Source: Rhynchonema sp. JSB1_4 (lineage: Eukaryota; Nematoda; Chromadorea; Monhysterida; Xyalidae). From it: a stretch of DNA of 64,000 bases. Position numbers and translations under genes: made by a program. A model generated the notes under the pieces. The model was not told the origin of the DNA. It ran no database searches and worked only from the letters and a program-made list of their open reading frames with translations. Below, one piece after another: positions 11,412 to 23,280 of this stretch (its first letter is position 1; each line of letters begins with the position of its first letter). The DNA lies in contig JASAMV010008184.1 in the NCBI GenBank assembly GCA_030248065.1, positions 1-64,000 of the forward strand, read 5' to 3'.

Positions 11412-14400
11412 CTAATCCGTGCCAGAGGTGGCGTCGTCATAGTTCTTGGACTTCTTCGACTTTGTTGTCGCCTTTTTTGTTTTGGTCTTGCTGTTGTCTG
11501 TTTTCTTAGGTGCTCGTTTCGGAGGTTGTTTTCTGAAATCGCATTCGACAATAAATTCTCAACACAGTTGCCACGCAGCAGCAAGACAATCTTAATTTGA
11601 CACGTCACCTAGGCGCTGATGGTGCACTTTCATCGTCGTAAATAGTTGAACTCGTCTTAGACTTTTTCTTCTTATCAGTGGCCCCTGTTCCTGTTCCAGC
11701 CCCAGTCCAGTCAATAGTCGTTGTTGTTTTCTTTTTGCTGCCAGAACCGGAACCGGAACTGGAACTCGTGGAACCAGAAGCAGAGCTGGAACTCTTGGAA
11801 CTGTGGCCGGAACGTGAACTGCCATGTTCTGATCCGGAACCCGAGGAGCTGTGGTGACTGGATCCAGCTGACGTTTCACCTGTGTGGTCCGATTTTCTGG
11901 TCCCTGAAATTGATCTTTTATCAGAATTAGGGCATACTGGCAAAGGTATGTACTCATTAAATGAAAAGCTGTGTTGGTACCTGAACTGGATCCGGCACTC
12001 GTTCCGGTGCCCGTGCCACTGTCATGATCGTCGGTTGTTCTCTTCGGACTGCGCGGCACACGATGACGGGGTCGTGTGGCCTGCTCTGCATCCTCTGACA
12101 TCTCGTGCAGGCGCTCTTGAGTCTGCATCAAAGAATTCTCTTCTTTTTCTCTTTTAAAGGGCTCGGGACACAACCGAAGGAAGGGCAGCAGAGCGCAGTG
12201 TTATACATCGCTGGAAAGCACTGTGACAGCATATGTCACGCACAAATGTTAAGCTCCTTAGAGATTCGCTATCTCTTGGTAGAGCGACTTTTCGTTCCAG
12301 AAAAAAGTGAATTTTTTCACAACTTGAAACGACCGGTGCAGAAACCCCAAATGAGTTGAAAGTCAAGTAACACGTGCATAGGATCACAACAGCTTCTGGA
12401 TAACTTATCATGAGAACTTCAGTCGCTCAAAGCATTGCTTCACTCGGTGAGGGCGCGAAATGTTCCAAAAATCCGCCACATTTTTCGAAAACACAAGTTT
12501 GTCTCTAAATTTTGAGGCCGCGCTTTGCGTTGCAGAAATGAAAATGCAATAGAAAAATAGAGCATTTTCAAAAGTACCAGAAAATAAGGTTTTTAAGTTT
12601 GGAAACACTTAGATAGCGGCGTAATAGGCCGAAAAACACCTAAAAATTGCCACTAAACTGCATAGTTGCATTCATTGACGGAAATGTGCTGTAAATAAGC
12701 CACGTATTGCATTGCATTGGAAATGAGAAAGTCAGATAAATGCACACTCCAACAATCTAGAGGAGTTTCAAGACGTCAAAGCAAATGGTCCGGCTGCTGC
12801 GGCCATGCCAGCCTGAATAAGATATTTAGCTATAAGTCGTTACTGTTAAAGATTATTGCACATTTGATTGCACCAAACGATGTAGCTTTAACGTAGCTAT
12901 CGAACGATATATAACATGCCCACACTATCTCTTACTATGGACAAGAAACGGTCAAAATTCCGAAATCGCCCATGGTGACGTGACGGTTCATTCCAGAATC
13001 GTCAAAAAAGCAATTTTTTAGCCTCTGCCCTAAAGCGTAAGAATTTATTGGGGCTTGTTATATATCATTCGAAAGCTACTCCCGACCCCGAGATACATTG
13101 TTTGGTGCTCTCACATTTACAATAGCTGTTAACAATAAGCATTTGTAGCTGAATATCGCATTCAGGTTAGTATGGCTGCCCCGAGAGATCTGTCGACCTT
13201 GGGGTCTTCGGACCTTGATAGGTTGTTAAACCAGACGTTTCTCTCATGTTTTTGTTTCGAATCCGATACAATCTGTGGCCTTTATGTGTCACAATTCTGG
13301 CGATGAATGTAACCACCTAATTTAGCGGCAATTTAATGGATTTTTTGGCCTGTCACGGAGCTAGCCATGAGTTAAAAAATTTAAAAACCTTATTTTCTGG
13401 TACTTTCGACGATGCTCTATTTCCCCATTGCATTCTTATTTCCGCAGCGCTAAACGTTGCCTCAAAATTTAGGGACAAACTTGTGTTCTCGAAAAATACG
13501 GCCGATTTTTGGAACGTTTCGCACCCTCACCGTGTGAAGCAATGCTTTGAGTGACTGATGTTGTGATGGTAAGCTATTCAGAAGCTGTTGTAATCCTATC
13601 CACGGGTTACTTGACCTTCAACTCATTTGGGGTTTCTGCACTGGTCGTTCCAATTTGTGAAAAAATTCACTTTTGTCTGGAACGAAAAGTCGCTCTACCA
13701 AGAGATAGCGAATCTCCAAGGAGCTTAAAGTTTGTGCGTGACATAGGCTGTCGGAATGCTTTCCAACGGTATGTAACAATATGTCCTGCTACCCTTCCTT
13801 CGGTTATGTCCCGAGCCCTTTAACCGTGTTTTGCTGATTTAGACGTCGAGTTCGTTATTCAGTAGTTTCTCGCAGATGCAATGTGGTGGGTGAACATGAA
13901 ATTCGCAGCACTTGCACGATTTTGTTTCCACGCAGTTTGGATGGCTTGGGCAGGGCATCAAATTCCAAGGCATAAGTTACAAGCGTCACCATAGGCTATT
14001 TTATGATGGAAACAAGCGACCGACCAACTGAATTCAACCGACCCTCTTCAGCGGTCCCTTGCTTTCCCACGATTCGTCTTCTTCTCTGTGACGCCTCTCA
14101 CGTTCGGCGACTCGTTTCGCTTCCGTTTCTGCCGCCTTCTTTGTCTTCTCGAATCCGGACTGAATGTTGCGAGGGTTCTCATATGCGTGCTGCAAAATGG
14201 GCAATATTGCGATCTTTGTGGCACAATATGTTTCTCTTGCGCTTAACTTTACTTTCTGGCAAATCCAATTCCTGGCGTGTGCTTACTTATATACACCACC
14301 TACAATGATGATCTCGTCGTAAATTTTAGAAAAAACGTACTGAAAAGACCTAAAAGACTTGATCACATTTATATGAGATTTGTGATGAGGAGTCGCACTG

Positions 14401-15848
14401 CAAGATCTAAGAGGAAATTTAGTGGAAAATCAGCCCAATAAAAAGAGAAAAACCGGCACGTAAGAACCAGGAATGCGGTATTCGCGGAATGTCTTTGGTG
14501 GAAAACATTGAAAAGTGCTATCCGGCCACGGAGAAGCCGACGACCAACAACAAAACATCAGTACGGTGATTACCACTAACCCTGAGTCGTTTTGCCACCG
14601 GGTCGTGCTTGGCCGCATCCATCGCAGCCATACCTTTTTTAGCGTACTTGTCCTTCGCTCCTTGGATCACATTCGCGCCCTCTTCAGCCACATGTTTCAC
14701 GTCCTCTTTCACCTTGAAAGATCGGAGATCGGGAAGGTAAACTAGATTTCAGAATCTGAAGTGTCCCGGAATTAGAACTGTGACCAGGGTTGGGCAAAAA
14801 ACGTTTTTTTCCAAAAAAAATCGTTTTTTTTTAAAAAAAAACGTTTTTTTTAAAAAAACGTTTTTTTAAAACGCCCAGATGACCAAAATATGCCACCAAA
14901 AAAATTGGAAAACGCTCATGTTGGGAAGAAAACGTGGTTAAATGAAGTAATTCTATGTGTTCTGAGGCAAAATAAGCGGGATTCAACCCTTTTCTAGCGA
15001 GTTGTTAAGATCCCATATCAGACAGGCATCATGGGACCAACTTTGGCCGAGGTCATCATTGAAAGTCAAACTCCGTATATCGACGTATCTCGACAAAGTA
15101 AAACTTGGTCGAAAATTTTTTGAAAAAAATGGGACAAAAAATTGATTTTCCTTGATAATCAGGGTACTTCCCTGAAAAATCAGGGAAAATCAAGGAAATT
15201 CAGGATTTAAAAAAGAACGAAAAACGACCCAGGCGTTTTTTTTAAAAAAAAACGTCGTTTTTTTTAAGAAAAAACGCCGTCGTCTTTTTTGCCCAACCCT
15301 GACTGTGACCATGGTAGAAGGCCCGCTTTTTTCTTTCGGTGTCGCACGTAATAAACTTCCCCAAAATGGAAACAATATCATATCGTTGCTCTGCACTGGG
15401 ACGCCCAAAAGCGAGTAACAAACAAGAAAAGCACAGTCACTTTCAACACAAGTACCAAGTGTAAATCTACTGTTTGTGTAAAGATGGCCCTAAGCCTGAT
15501 TGTGAAGACGGCTGTCTGCTCGTTTGCCCCTGTCTCTCCTGCATATTCAAATTGGCCTTGGCTTTGAATTTGTTCAACGAGCCCCTTTGTCCATCAATCA
15601 CCTTGTACGCTCTTTCATCTTCTCCATAACGTCTCAGTTGTTCGTCTGCCTGATCCGCCGCTGCTTGCGCTGCCTGAAGAAAAGTGCGGAATTCCAAATT
15701 TTTAAATTCTTGTCAGAATGCTTTGTTTTCATGTCGACTTTTGACTTGAACATCATCAGCGAACCTTACTTACCCTTCGCAGGTCGGACTCGCCGCAGCA
15801 AAACTCGAGAAATATCACAACGATCGCTACTGCTTCGAGAAATCTCAT
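11412..15848 (-). CDS. Secreted LEA-like helical protein with Ser/Lys-rich tail (7 exons)
   Basis: I assembled seven exons (15848-15774, 15673-15602, 14712-14581, 14189-14043, 12122-11981, 11903-11609, 11532-11412). All have GT..AG borders and agreeing phases, with a start codon, a stop, and 327 predicted residues. Residues 1-19 form a signal peptide (MRFLEAVAIVVIFLEFCCG). Residues 26-142 are rich in Ala, Lys, Glu, Gln and Arg and look strongly helical (AKDKYAKKGMAAMDAAK; FEKTKKAAETEAKRVAERER), resembling group-3 LEA or apolipoprotein-like helices. The rest is Ser/Gly/Thr-rich, then Lys-rich, with two tails carrying a YDD motif (exons 6 and 7). Exon 2 could instead read through to a stop at 15467, giving a short isoform. 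No cysteine framework or enzyme motif is visible. A desiccation, cuticle or effector role is only inference. Confidence 0.75.
12158..13819. mobile_element. piggyBac-type MITE, copy 1 (intronic)
   Basis: Flanked by TTAA at 12154-12157 and 13820-13823. The ends are AGGGCTCGGGACA and its inverse, with arms of about 450 bases. TTAA duplication is the piggyBac signature. No transposase frame is present. The element sits in intron 4 of the minus-strand secreted-protein gene, 35 bases upstream of the exon 5 acceptor. A second copy is at 60618-62274. Confidence 0.9.
14785..15301. mobile_element. hAT-type MITE with AACGTTTTTT word (intronic)
   Basis: CAGGGTTGGG..CCCAACCCTG ends with a perfect 8-base target duplication ACTGTGAC (14777-14784 and 15302-15309). 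The subterminal regions iterate AAAAAACG/CGTTTTTT. It lies in intron 2 of the secreted-protein gene. Its closest relatives are 23281-23774 and 28556-29050. Confidence 0.92.
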
Positions 15849-16067
15849 GTTTCTGAAAGTGTTTTCGATTTTTGGTCAGTGCACGCACAAAAAACCAAGA
15901 AATTGTGACGTTTAAATCTTCTGAACGCCAATGTTTTGACAATAAGTATTCTTCCCAAAAGGGGTCTGGACTTCGGCAATCATAGTGAATGAGACTGTGT
16001 TTCCCAAATGTCGCGTGACTTATACAGTGCCTGCTTTCGGGGGTTTATTCAACTCAGAAGGTTGGTG

Positions 16068-16738
16068 CAGGGTTGGGCAAAAAACACTGTTTTAAAAAAT
16101 AATTTTTTTTAAAATTTGGCCGGGGAACAATATTGTCTAATACGTTCAAAAATGGCCTTTTTCGAGCTTAAAATTGGTAATTTTTTTCCCAGGGTGCGTG
16201 ATGGTTTCTCCACAAAAGTGCATGCGGCGCTTGTTTTTCACATCTTGGCGCCTCTGAAAGCGTTTACCATGTGCCTTGATGTAAAACACAAGGTACATGT
16301 GTTTCTTTCGCCAGTAGTTCACGGATGACGAGCTTCATCAGAGCAATCAAAGTTGTTTAGACAACCAATATTCAGGACAAACAGCAAAATATCTGGTTTC
16401 TGTATAGGCAACCTACGTTTTCACGTAAATATACCTCATTTGGTCATCTCTGATGCACACATGCAGCAACACCAAGAGACAGAACATTTGTCAGTGGCCC
16501 ACGTAGGCTTCAGCCCCCATCGGTTACTGGAAGGGCACAAATACAACACAGGAAAATTCGCCAATAAGTGACATTCAGCAAGTATAATTGTTCATCGTGT
16601 ATTTTATTAGCCATTTTTTGCATTCATCTCTTATTTTTGCAAAAAAATTGAATCATTTTTTTGCCATCTTCGAAAATTTAAAAAAAAATATTTTTATTTA
16701 AAGAAAATTTTCATTTAAAATATTTTTTTCTAACCCTG
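16068..16738. mobile_element. hAT-type MITE
   Basis: The left end CAGGGTTGGG and the slightly decayed right end TAACCCTG are flanked by the perfect 8-base duplication GGTTGGTG (16060-16067 and 16739-16746). The subterminal zones are A/T-rich. Confidence 0.88.
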
Positions 16739-17562
16739 GGTTGGTGAGTTAGTGTTAGACAGCCAAATTATTCACAGTTAAATTGCTCATGCATGATTTA
16801 ATTACCTGCCATTAATTACTGGACATTTTGTGACGTGGACACGGCGTTATATTCAGCCCTGGTCTTTGTCAGGGTGCACCCATTGTCAATAACGTATTAT
16901 GTATTTGGTTGCTGCGTAAATAAGAGCTGGGACTTAAGACATTTGGTGGTCGTTTCGGTTTGTTCGGCCCTAATTTCCCGATTAACATTTTGTGCAGTGT
17001 GTGCAACATCTAAGACCGCTGCAATAAATCATACCACCAAGCTTGATACGAAATGACACTCTACAGGCAATCCAATTTGTCTCCTTTTCTAAATTTTGCC
17101 TAAAAACTGTCGTTAATTGAGGAAAGCTGAGCCCCGTGCACTTGTCAAAATGCTGCGCCACATACAACCTTTATTTGGATGAGCTCGAAATGAGATACGT
17201 GTATGTGGTTCATTTTCTAGTACGGCCAAGGATAAACTTGAAGGTCCTGGAGAGCCAAGGTTACAAGTATGTGTACAAACATAAAGAAATCTGGGTTCTT
17301 GAAAAGCGCAAGTGTGTGTCACAAGTGGAGGTCGAAGTTTTCCCAGCAACAAATCTTTTCTGTACACAATATGGCTAGACTGTGAATTCAATTGATATGA
17401 AAAGTCATTCGAATTTTCTAACAAAAAAGAAACCTATGTAACACGAGAGCAGCACACATAATGACACACATTATGTATTGTATAAAAACATTCACCAGGT
17501 TGAAAGCAAGGGTTCACTTTTCGCTAATCTGAAAATTCCAACATTCTGACATACCGTACTTG
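16739..17562. other. Unassigned sequence
   Basis: A plus-strand frame at 17136-17378 (no ATG start) encodes a basic 80-residue stretch with no recognised domain. I see no splice support and do not call a gene. Confidence 0.3.
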
Positions 17563-17933
17563 TAAGGGCGGACTTAGGTTGAGCACGGAATCCGAAATCC
17601 GGAAGTATTTCCGGATTCCGGCTTCCGGACGAGTTTTTTTATTTTTTGCGTTCTCCGGAAATATTGCCGGAATCAGATTTCCAGGATGAATTTTGCGGAA
17701 CACGGAATTAACTTTCAACCAGATTACACTTCACTGTGTTTTCAAAGGAATGCAAAACATATGTATGTATGTATTTCCCAGTTCAGCGTTTTTTCATCTT
17801 TCATCCGGAAATCGGATACCGGAAATATTTTCGGAAAATGCAGATGCTGTTCCACATCCGGAAATAGATCAAAGTTTTTGTATGTAAATATTTCCGGATT
17901 CCGGATTCCGTGCTCAACGTAAGTCCGCCCTAA
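17563..17933. mobile_element. MITE family F, copy 1 (word ATTTCCGGA)
   Basis: The ends are TAAGGGCGGACTTAGGTTGA and its inverse. The subterminal zones are filled with TTCCGGA/TCCGGAAAT words. It ends only 32 bases before the start codon of the CUB gene, so it lies in that gene's promoter or 5' leader. Confidence 0.85.
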
Positions 17934-17965
17934 GTACCGCACGTTTCTGGACAGTGTCAACAAAA

Positions 17966-20766
17966 ATGAATTTGTTCTTATCCTTAGTGATACCGCTGGT
18001 CGTGGCATTGAGTGGCCCTCATTTGACTTCAGGTATAGTGTAATGGAATGATCACGCTTCGGCTTGGCTTTGGGTTCAGGCGACGATAATCCTAATGTCC
18101 AACATACATTTTTGTAGATTGGCACCGCCCGCCACGTCCCATCTGGATTCTGGACTCTTTTATGAATCAATTAATGCGCGCATAAGTAAGAACTTCACCG
18201 GATTAGGATAATCTTGAATAAATTTTGGTAGTATTCACGAAATGGTGCAGTGGAGAGTGCCGTGTAATGCAGGGTTAACAAGCAGGTGGAGACCAAATTT
18301 TTAGTTCATTTTTTAAATTTTCTCTCTGCTGGTTTAATTTTCTTGCCCCCAAAGGTAACATATGTACTGTATGTATCTGCTGCGTTTGGTTCGTTTTGGA
18401 ACTTTAGCGAAAGAACCATCAGTAAGAACTTTAACGAGCAAGGAAACAGTCATTTTCGTATGACTTCTATGCACTTTGATCTCTTGTGTTGGAAAAATTT
18501 TGATGAACCGTGAACAGCAACCCGCCGCTTGTTCGCACTCAAATTTTCTGCTGAGCTTTCCCCTGAAGGTTGAGCTCGGTTGAACCGAATTCAGCTACTC
18601 AACCCGCGCTTTTCAGCTAAGTTTCAACTAAACTTCCCACCCAAACCTTCGCACTCCACCGTTTTCGTGAACACTAACCCATGTCCGAGATAAACATCAC
18701 TAAGGTCAACCAATGCAGATCCCCTTTAGGCCGCGATTAGATAAAAGTGGAATGGCAAATTTCTGCATTCCGCATTCCGCGTTTATCTGCTCACCTTTGG
18801 GGAATTTTGAATTTCTGCAAGTAAATTTATGCTTTTGGTCAAACATCTCAGTTGCTGTTTGCGTTAACACGCAACATTTTGAGGTCAGCATGCTGGAAGT
18901 TGTCATCGTCACCGAAGCGCGCACCATTCCGCAAAGGTGAGCAGATAAACGCGGAATGCGGAATGCAGAAATTTACCATTCCGCGTTTATCTGCTCACCA
19001 ATTTCCCACATTCCGCGTTTATCTGCTCCACAGCCTAACAGATATGCATGCCCAGACATTCCAATAAATGTCGGGAGTACTTGTTCATCAAGTTCCGAAT
19101 AATGGCAAAGCACATCGTCCATAATGTCGCAAGTTAAACAGCACTGCTACCCACCTTGCTGTTGCAGGCACAAAGGTGATCCCCCATGACTGCATCCAAC
19201 TGACGGCCGATTCTGGTGTGGTCAGCGTTCGTGACAACGAATACGTGGACAATATGAAGCTCTGTTGGGTGATCCCGCCAAGGAAAAACCATGTTGTTGG
19301 TGGACTTGTTGTACCGGAGTTTTTCGCGGGGACATCTTAGAACAGCTACGTAGGCATTCTGCGAGGATATTTGAACGTGATTATAGCGATCTTATGACAT
19401 GGTGGATGGAAATGTATAGGCAAACTATGTACGCGAACATGAGCTCGATTTCGAAGGTGGTGTGTATTCAAAACGAATAGAAAGAGAAAATCATCATGCT
19501 CCGTTTTGTATTCTTCAACGTGTAGCATTTCCCAAACCAGCAGCCATGTACGAATGTTTCACTATTCTGCCAGCTCCGAAATGGAGCTCGTGTTCGTGTA
19601 GTTTGCCCAACTGTACGTTTGGTAGCTGATATACACTGTTGGGTGAAAAGCTGATGTTTTCGACTTGTCCAGAAAAAACAAATCTGGTTAGAGGAGATTG
19701 CTGTAAGAGCAACCATAGAGAACCCCGGAGACCTCTCTATTCCGTGGAATGGGTAGTTTTTTTGGAAAAAAAAACTCCAGTATAGTAAGTAAGACCACAA
19801 GAGTCAGAAACCAAAAGAGTAGAACACCTGAAAACAACAAGGCCTGTGCCTATTATTCGAAATAAGATATCGATCTCAAGTTCGCGCTTTGCTAAACTGT
19901 GTGGCCATACCTTTCGTCCTTTACCTGTGACCGAACACACCGAATTCAAAAAATACCGGATCTTTAAAGGTGGTGATCGAATTCGACGCAACATTCGAGA
20001 TCGAACCTGATAATCAGTGCCAATATGATTGGTTGGCTTTGAGCAAAGAGAACCTGCCTGCCAGCACCATCCTTTGCAACTCGCCTGGACAAGGTTGGCG
20101 CAGGGCTATTAAACGCTGTGTCGTACGTCAGAAAGATCAACGAATGAGTCTGATGTGTGCGCTGGAGGCATTAAAGAGTGGCCCGAACCTCTGTACTTGA
20201 AATGGCATCGAACTTAAACCAGAAACAGCAATTCTCCACAAAAAGACGTTAGTTAATGTTTGAGCTCATGGGCCAGCTTAAAAAATCCAAGGCGTTTTAT
20301 GGTGCTCGAGCTTTGAAAAGTTCGGAGTTAGTGGTTAGGTTTCTAAGAGCGAACTTAGGTTAAATCCGGAATCCAGAACCCGGAAATAATTTGCATGCAA
20401 AAATACAAAACATTTCCGGACTCCGGAAATATTTCCGGAAAAGCAAAAATTCACATGCAAAAATAATGCGTTTTTCGGAAATATTTCCGGATTCCGGTTT
20501 CCGGATTTAACCTAACGCTGCCCTAATCCCGGATCTATTCGTAACATACATATGTATATCTACCGTATGCACAATTTTCTTGCAGTCTTGCATTTTTCAC
20601 AAACAAAGTCAAACACATTATTTCAGACAACGTAGTGTTGTGCGGTGACGAGGTGCCAGCAGGTGTGGCAGCCAAGACCGATGTAGGAACGGGCACCACC
20701 GTCCAGTTCTGTACCGACGAGAAACTGGCGCATTTTGCCGGATTCAAACTCACCTACTGGTGTTAG
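17966..20766 (+). CDS. Secreted single-CUB-domain protein (4 exons)
   Basis: The exons are 17966-18032, 19168-19292, 19970-20093 and 20627-20766, with GT..AG introns and matching phases, predicting 151 residues. Residues 1-22 form a signal peptide (MNLFLSLVIPLVVALSG). The remainder fits one CUB domain: DC..LTADSG.VSV, then C at CWVIPP, the strand VVIEFDATFEIE, the acidic turn CQYDWLAL, LCGDEVP, and the closing GFKLTYWC before the stop. CUB modules bind proteins or glycans outside the cell; a lone secreted CUB is common in invertebrate immune or surface sets. Intron 1 carries a family E element at about 18640-19037. The first acceptor pair around 19292/19970 is the least certain join. Confidence 0.82.
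18640..19037. mobile_element. MITE family E, copy a
   Basis: Contains several inverted copies of the end sequence GAGCAGATAAACGCGGAATG, with the right end at GCTCCACAGCC. It matches 44649-45083 in the opposite orientation. The repeat end has been re-used inside the element, suggesting self-nesting. Confidence 0.75.
20341..20527. mobile_element. MITE family F, short copy 2
   Basis: The ends AGAGCGAACTTAGGTTAAAT and inverse are degraded. The same ATTTCCGGA words as copy 1 occur on both sides. It sits in intron 3 of the CUB gene. Confidence 0.7.
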
Positions 20767-20816
20767 CCAGTATTGTGAATTCCTCTGCCCCTCTCCTATG
20801 CAAGTCTATGGCTGGA

Positions 20817-20925
20817 ATTTTCGAAACACTGTAAGCAAGAGTTGGGTCGTGTAAAGATCGGTGTTAGCTTTCGACCGAGCTTTGCACACAACTCTTGTTT
20901 ACATCGTTTCGAAGCTTCCAGCCTT
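20817..20925. mobile_element. MITE family P, short copy 2
   Basis: The ends ATTTTCGAAAC and inverse enclose GTGTAAAGATCGGTG-like words. It ends just before the ATG at 20934 of the next gene. Other copies: 40043-40268 and 53245-53463. Confidence 0.65.
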
Positions 20926-20933
20926 TGTTCAGA

Positions 20934-21559
20934 ATGTTCTCGAAAACAACCGTAAAGAACAAGATACTCGCTTTAGTATTTTGGCAGCAATTCAAATTTT
21001 CAGATGAGCCTGTCGAAACTGATCGCCCAATCAAAATCGGCGGCGCTGCATTCTTTACGGACGTGGTGGCGCCCATGGACCCTTCCAGGTTGAGTTCCAT
21101 GCACTAACGGTTCTTATGGAGTCGTAAAATTTGCTCTAATGGAATTGAGGCTCCAGGGCTTCGAGTTCTAAAAATAATTCTTCGTACCCGTATGCCAGAT
21201 ATTTGCACGCGTGTGACCCAGCGTTCGATTGGTGCGGTAAGTCAGTGGCTGACTACTTCTGCAAAGAGAAAATGTTCGACCACGTTGTCGCGTTCAAGTG
21301 CGTGCTGCTTTCTTATTTCGCTCTCGTGTTGGTCGTCAAACTCCTTTTCCTGATAATCGCTAAAATAAAACTTTCTTTTCGTAGAACGCAACTGGTGCAT
21401 CTGAACAAGGAAAACATTGTGTTTGGCACCGGCGACCCTCTCGAATTGGAATGCGACGCAAATAAGAACGCGTGCCGCACATTCGAATACATTCTGTGCG
21501 ACTATGAGGGCGAATTCAATGTCTTCTTGGACAGGGACGGGCAGACACCGCCTTTCTGA
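20934..21559 (+). CDS. Cys-rich protein with CGK..AD.FC motif (3 exons)
   Basis: The exons are 20934-21088, 21199-21297 and 21385-21559, with agreeing phases and GT..AG introns. The start is uncertain: the first 23 residues are only weakly hydrophobic, and a TTTCAG at 21001-21006 could be a real acceptor for an upstream exon. The diagnostic stretch is ACDPAFDWCGKSVADYFC followed by a hydrophobic VVAFKTQ, then paired cysteines ending with F.YI.C. This resembles a secreted module best known from plant and some invertebrate proteins (CGKPAAD.FC), but I place it only by motif. It lies directly after the CUB gene on the same strand and may belong to the same extracellular set. Confidence 0.55.
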
Positions 21560-22838
21560 TACACCCTTTCAATGATCTTATAATTCCATGCACCGTAGGA
21601 CCGTCCTGTTTTCAATTAGAACCGTTCCATTTAAACTGTTTTCTACTGTTTTCGGATGTTCGTTTAATAAGACAGTGAAAGTTTAGCGATTGTGTAATTT
21701 TTTTGAAAATGTGGTGTTGGACGACATTGGAGAACTCGAAGTTTCCCTAACCAAAGAAGTGCTCGTGCAAACCATCGTTGTTCCAATAATTGTAATTGTT
21801 TGTGCGTGCCTGCAGTATGTCAAAATAAAACTGGAGCCAAGCTTAAACTTCGACTGGTAGACCACAATCAATTTTTGAGCAGTCGTTACGTTACCTAAGT
21901 AATACCTTTCGTTGTTACTTAATCCTTCACACAGTGATATTCTTCATTCCCCACAATATAGTATAACAAAACTCCCCCACTGTTGGCTGTCACTGTTTCG
22001 TGTCATCAATTTGTGGGCATGGGTCGGGAACCAGCGCACTGTGGCTCCTTTTGACTGAGTCCTAGCCTCGTTTGGCTACTGACAAACAATTGTTGAAAGT
22101 CTGTTGCCAGCTGAAGGATTACTCGTAACTGCTGTAACCACAAGAAGCCAGATTAATTATCAGGGTTATAGAGGGCCACAAATAGCAGTTCCAAAACAAC
22201 AAAAGAAAGGTCGCACTCGTAACATTCGACTTGCGTTGATGGAAACTGCTGACAATCATGCGGGTTCAGCGATTCTTTGTGGGACTTGAACATACTGAGT
22301 ATATTAATTTGCCTGGCTAGGATTATGAACTTGCAATAGATGGGTCAGAAAGAGATTCTACTTCGCTGCATCAAAGAGTGCGCGCATATTTAGGTATTGA
22401 GCCCATGATTGCCAAGCCGTTTCCATTAGCGCAAATCGAATATCCACACAAGCTGCGCAAATCTGACATGCCTTACAGTTCAAGTTCCACAAAGAATCAC
22501 TAAGCATGAACTCGGGCACTGCGGCACGGTCGTATGATGAGAGCAACCTGATGTTGTAGTCTCCTGCGAAAGAAATATTGGTTCACGTGTGAATCAAGCG
22601 GCAGGTGGTTCTACACGACGACGCAGGGTCTTTGTTTCATGCCTGTAGCAACAACCATCTTTCGGTCCGGAAGATTCAGGTGCAACTGATTAGGCTACAA
22701 CACGACAAGGCACGACATTTCCAGGTCGTTTCAGCGTTTTCGGCCCGACAAGTCAAGTTTCGGTCATGGGACTTGCTGCTGCTGTTCACTTATATCCGCC
22801 CCAGAACTGTTCAAGCTAAGAGCCAGTGACATTAAAAA
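21560..22838. other. Unassigned sequence with an inverted repeat
   Basis: A possible extra plus-strand exon (about 21711-21860, ending FDW then stop) follows the preceding gene but has no clear domain. Bases 22221-22507 form an imperfect inverted repeat (arms TTCGACTTGCGTTGATGGAA and its inverse), likely another MITE. The rest holds no recognised gene. Confidence 0.4.
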
Positions 22839-23280
22839 AAATTTTTTGTTCAAAAAAATTTTTTCTTCTGAAAAAATTCGTTCCAAAAGTTAAAAAAAAT
22901 TTATTATTTCAAAATTCGAAAATTTCTCTATTTTGCTCTAAAAGTGCTATTTTTGCATAACAATTGCTACTGTTGACATCACCTAACCCTACCATGGGCG
23001 TATTGGGTGCAATAATCGTTGTTTTGTGGCATCCAGAGACACAGTGCACACATTCACAGGGACTCTCATATGACCACACACGTACATGTGACTGGGTGGG
23101 CATTTATTTATCAATGCCCCAGACCCGAAAGGAGTGATTCGATGTGATATTCACTCTAATTTCACACTTTATACAGCTTATTTGCATTGGTCGTGTACCT
23201 AGACGTCATAATTTTACCCAAAATTCCCATCCCGAATATCAGAAAGCCATACCACCACACCCGCACAACCTGGGGAAGGG

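Noticed and set aside
12105..13823. Repeated frames of 66-90 residues that recur at 60.6-62.3 kb
   Set aside because: Translations of the inverted arms of the piggyBac-type MITE, similar on both strands and in both copies; not a transposase.
17742..18170. Minus-strand 142-residue frame beginning MIHKRVQNPDGTW
   Set aside because: Looks mildly protein-like and has a GTATGT after YKN, but overlaps the leader exon of the CUB gene and a MITE, and no partner exon was found.
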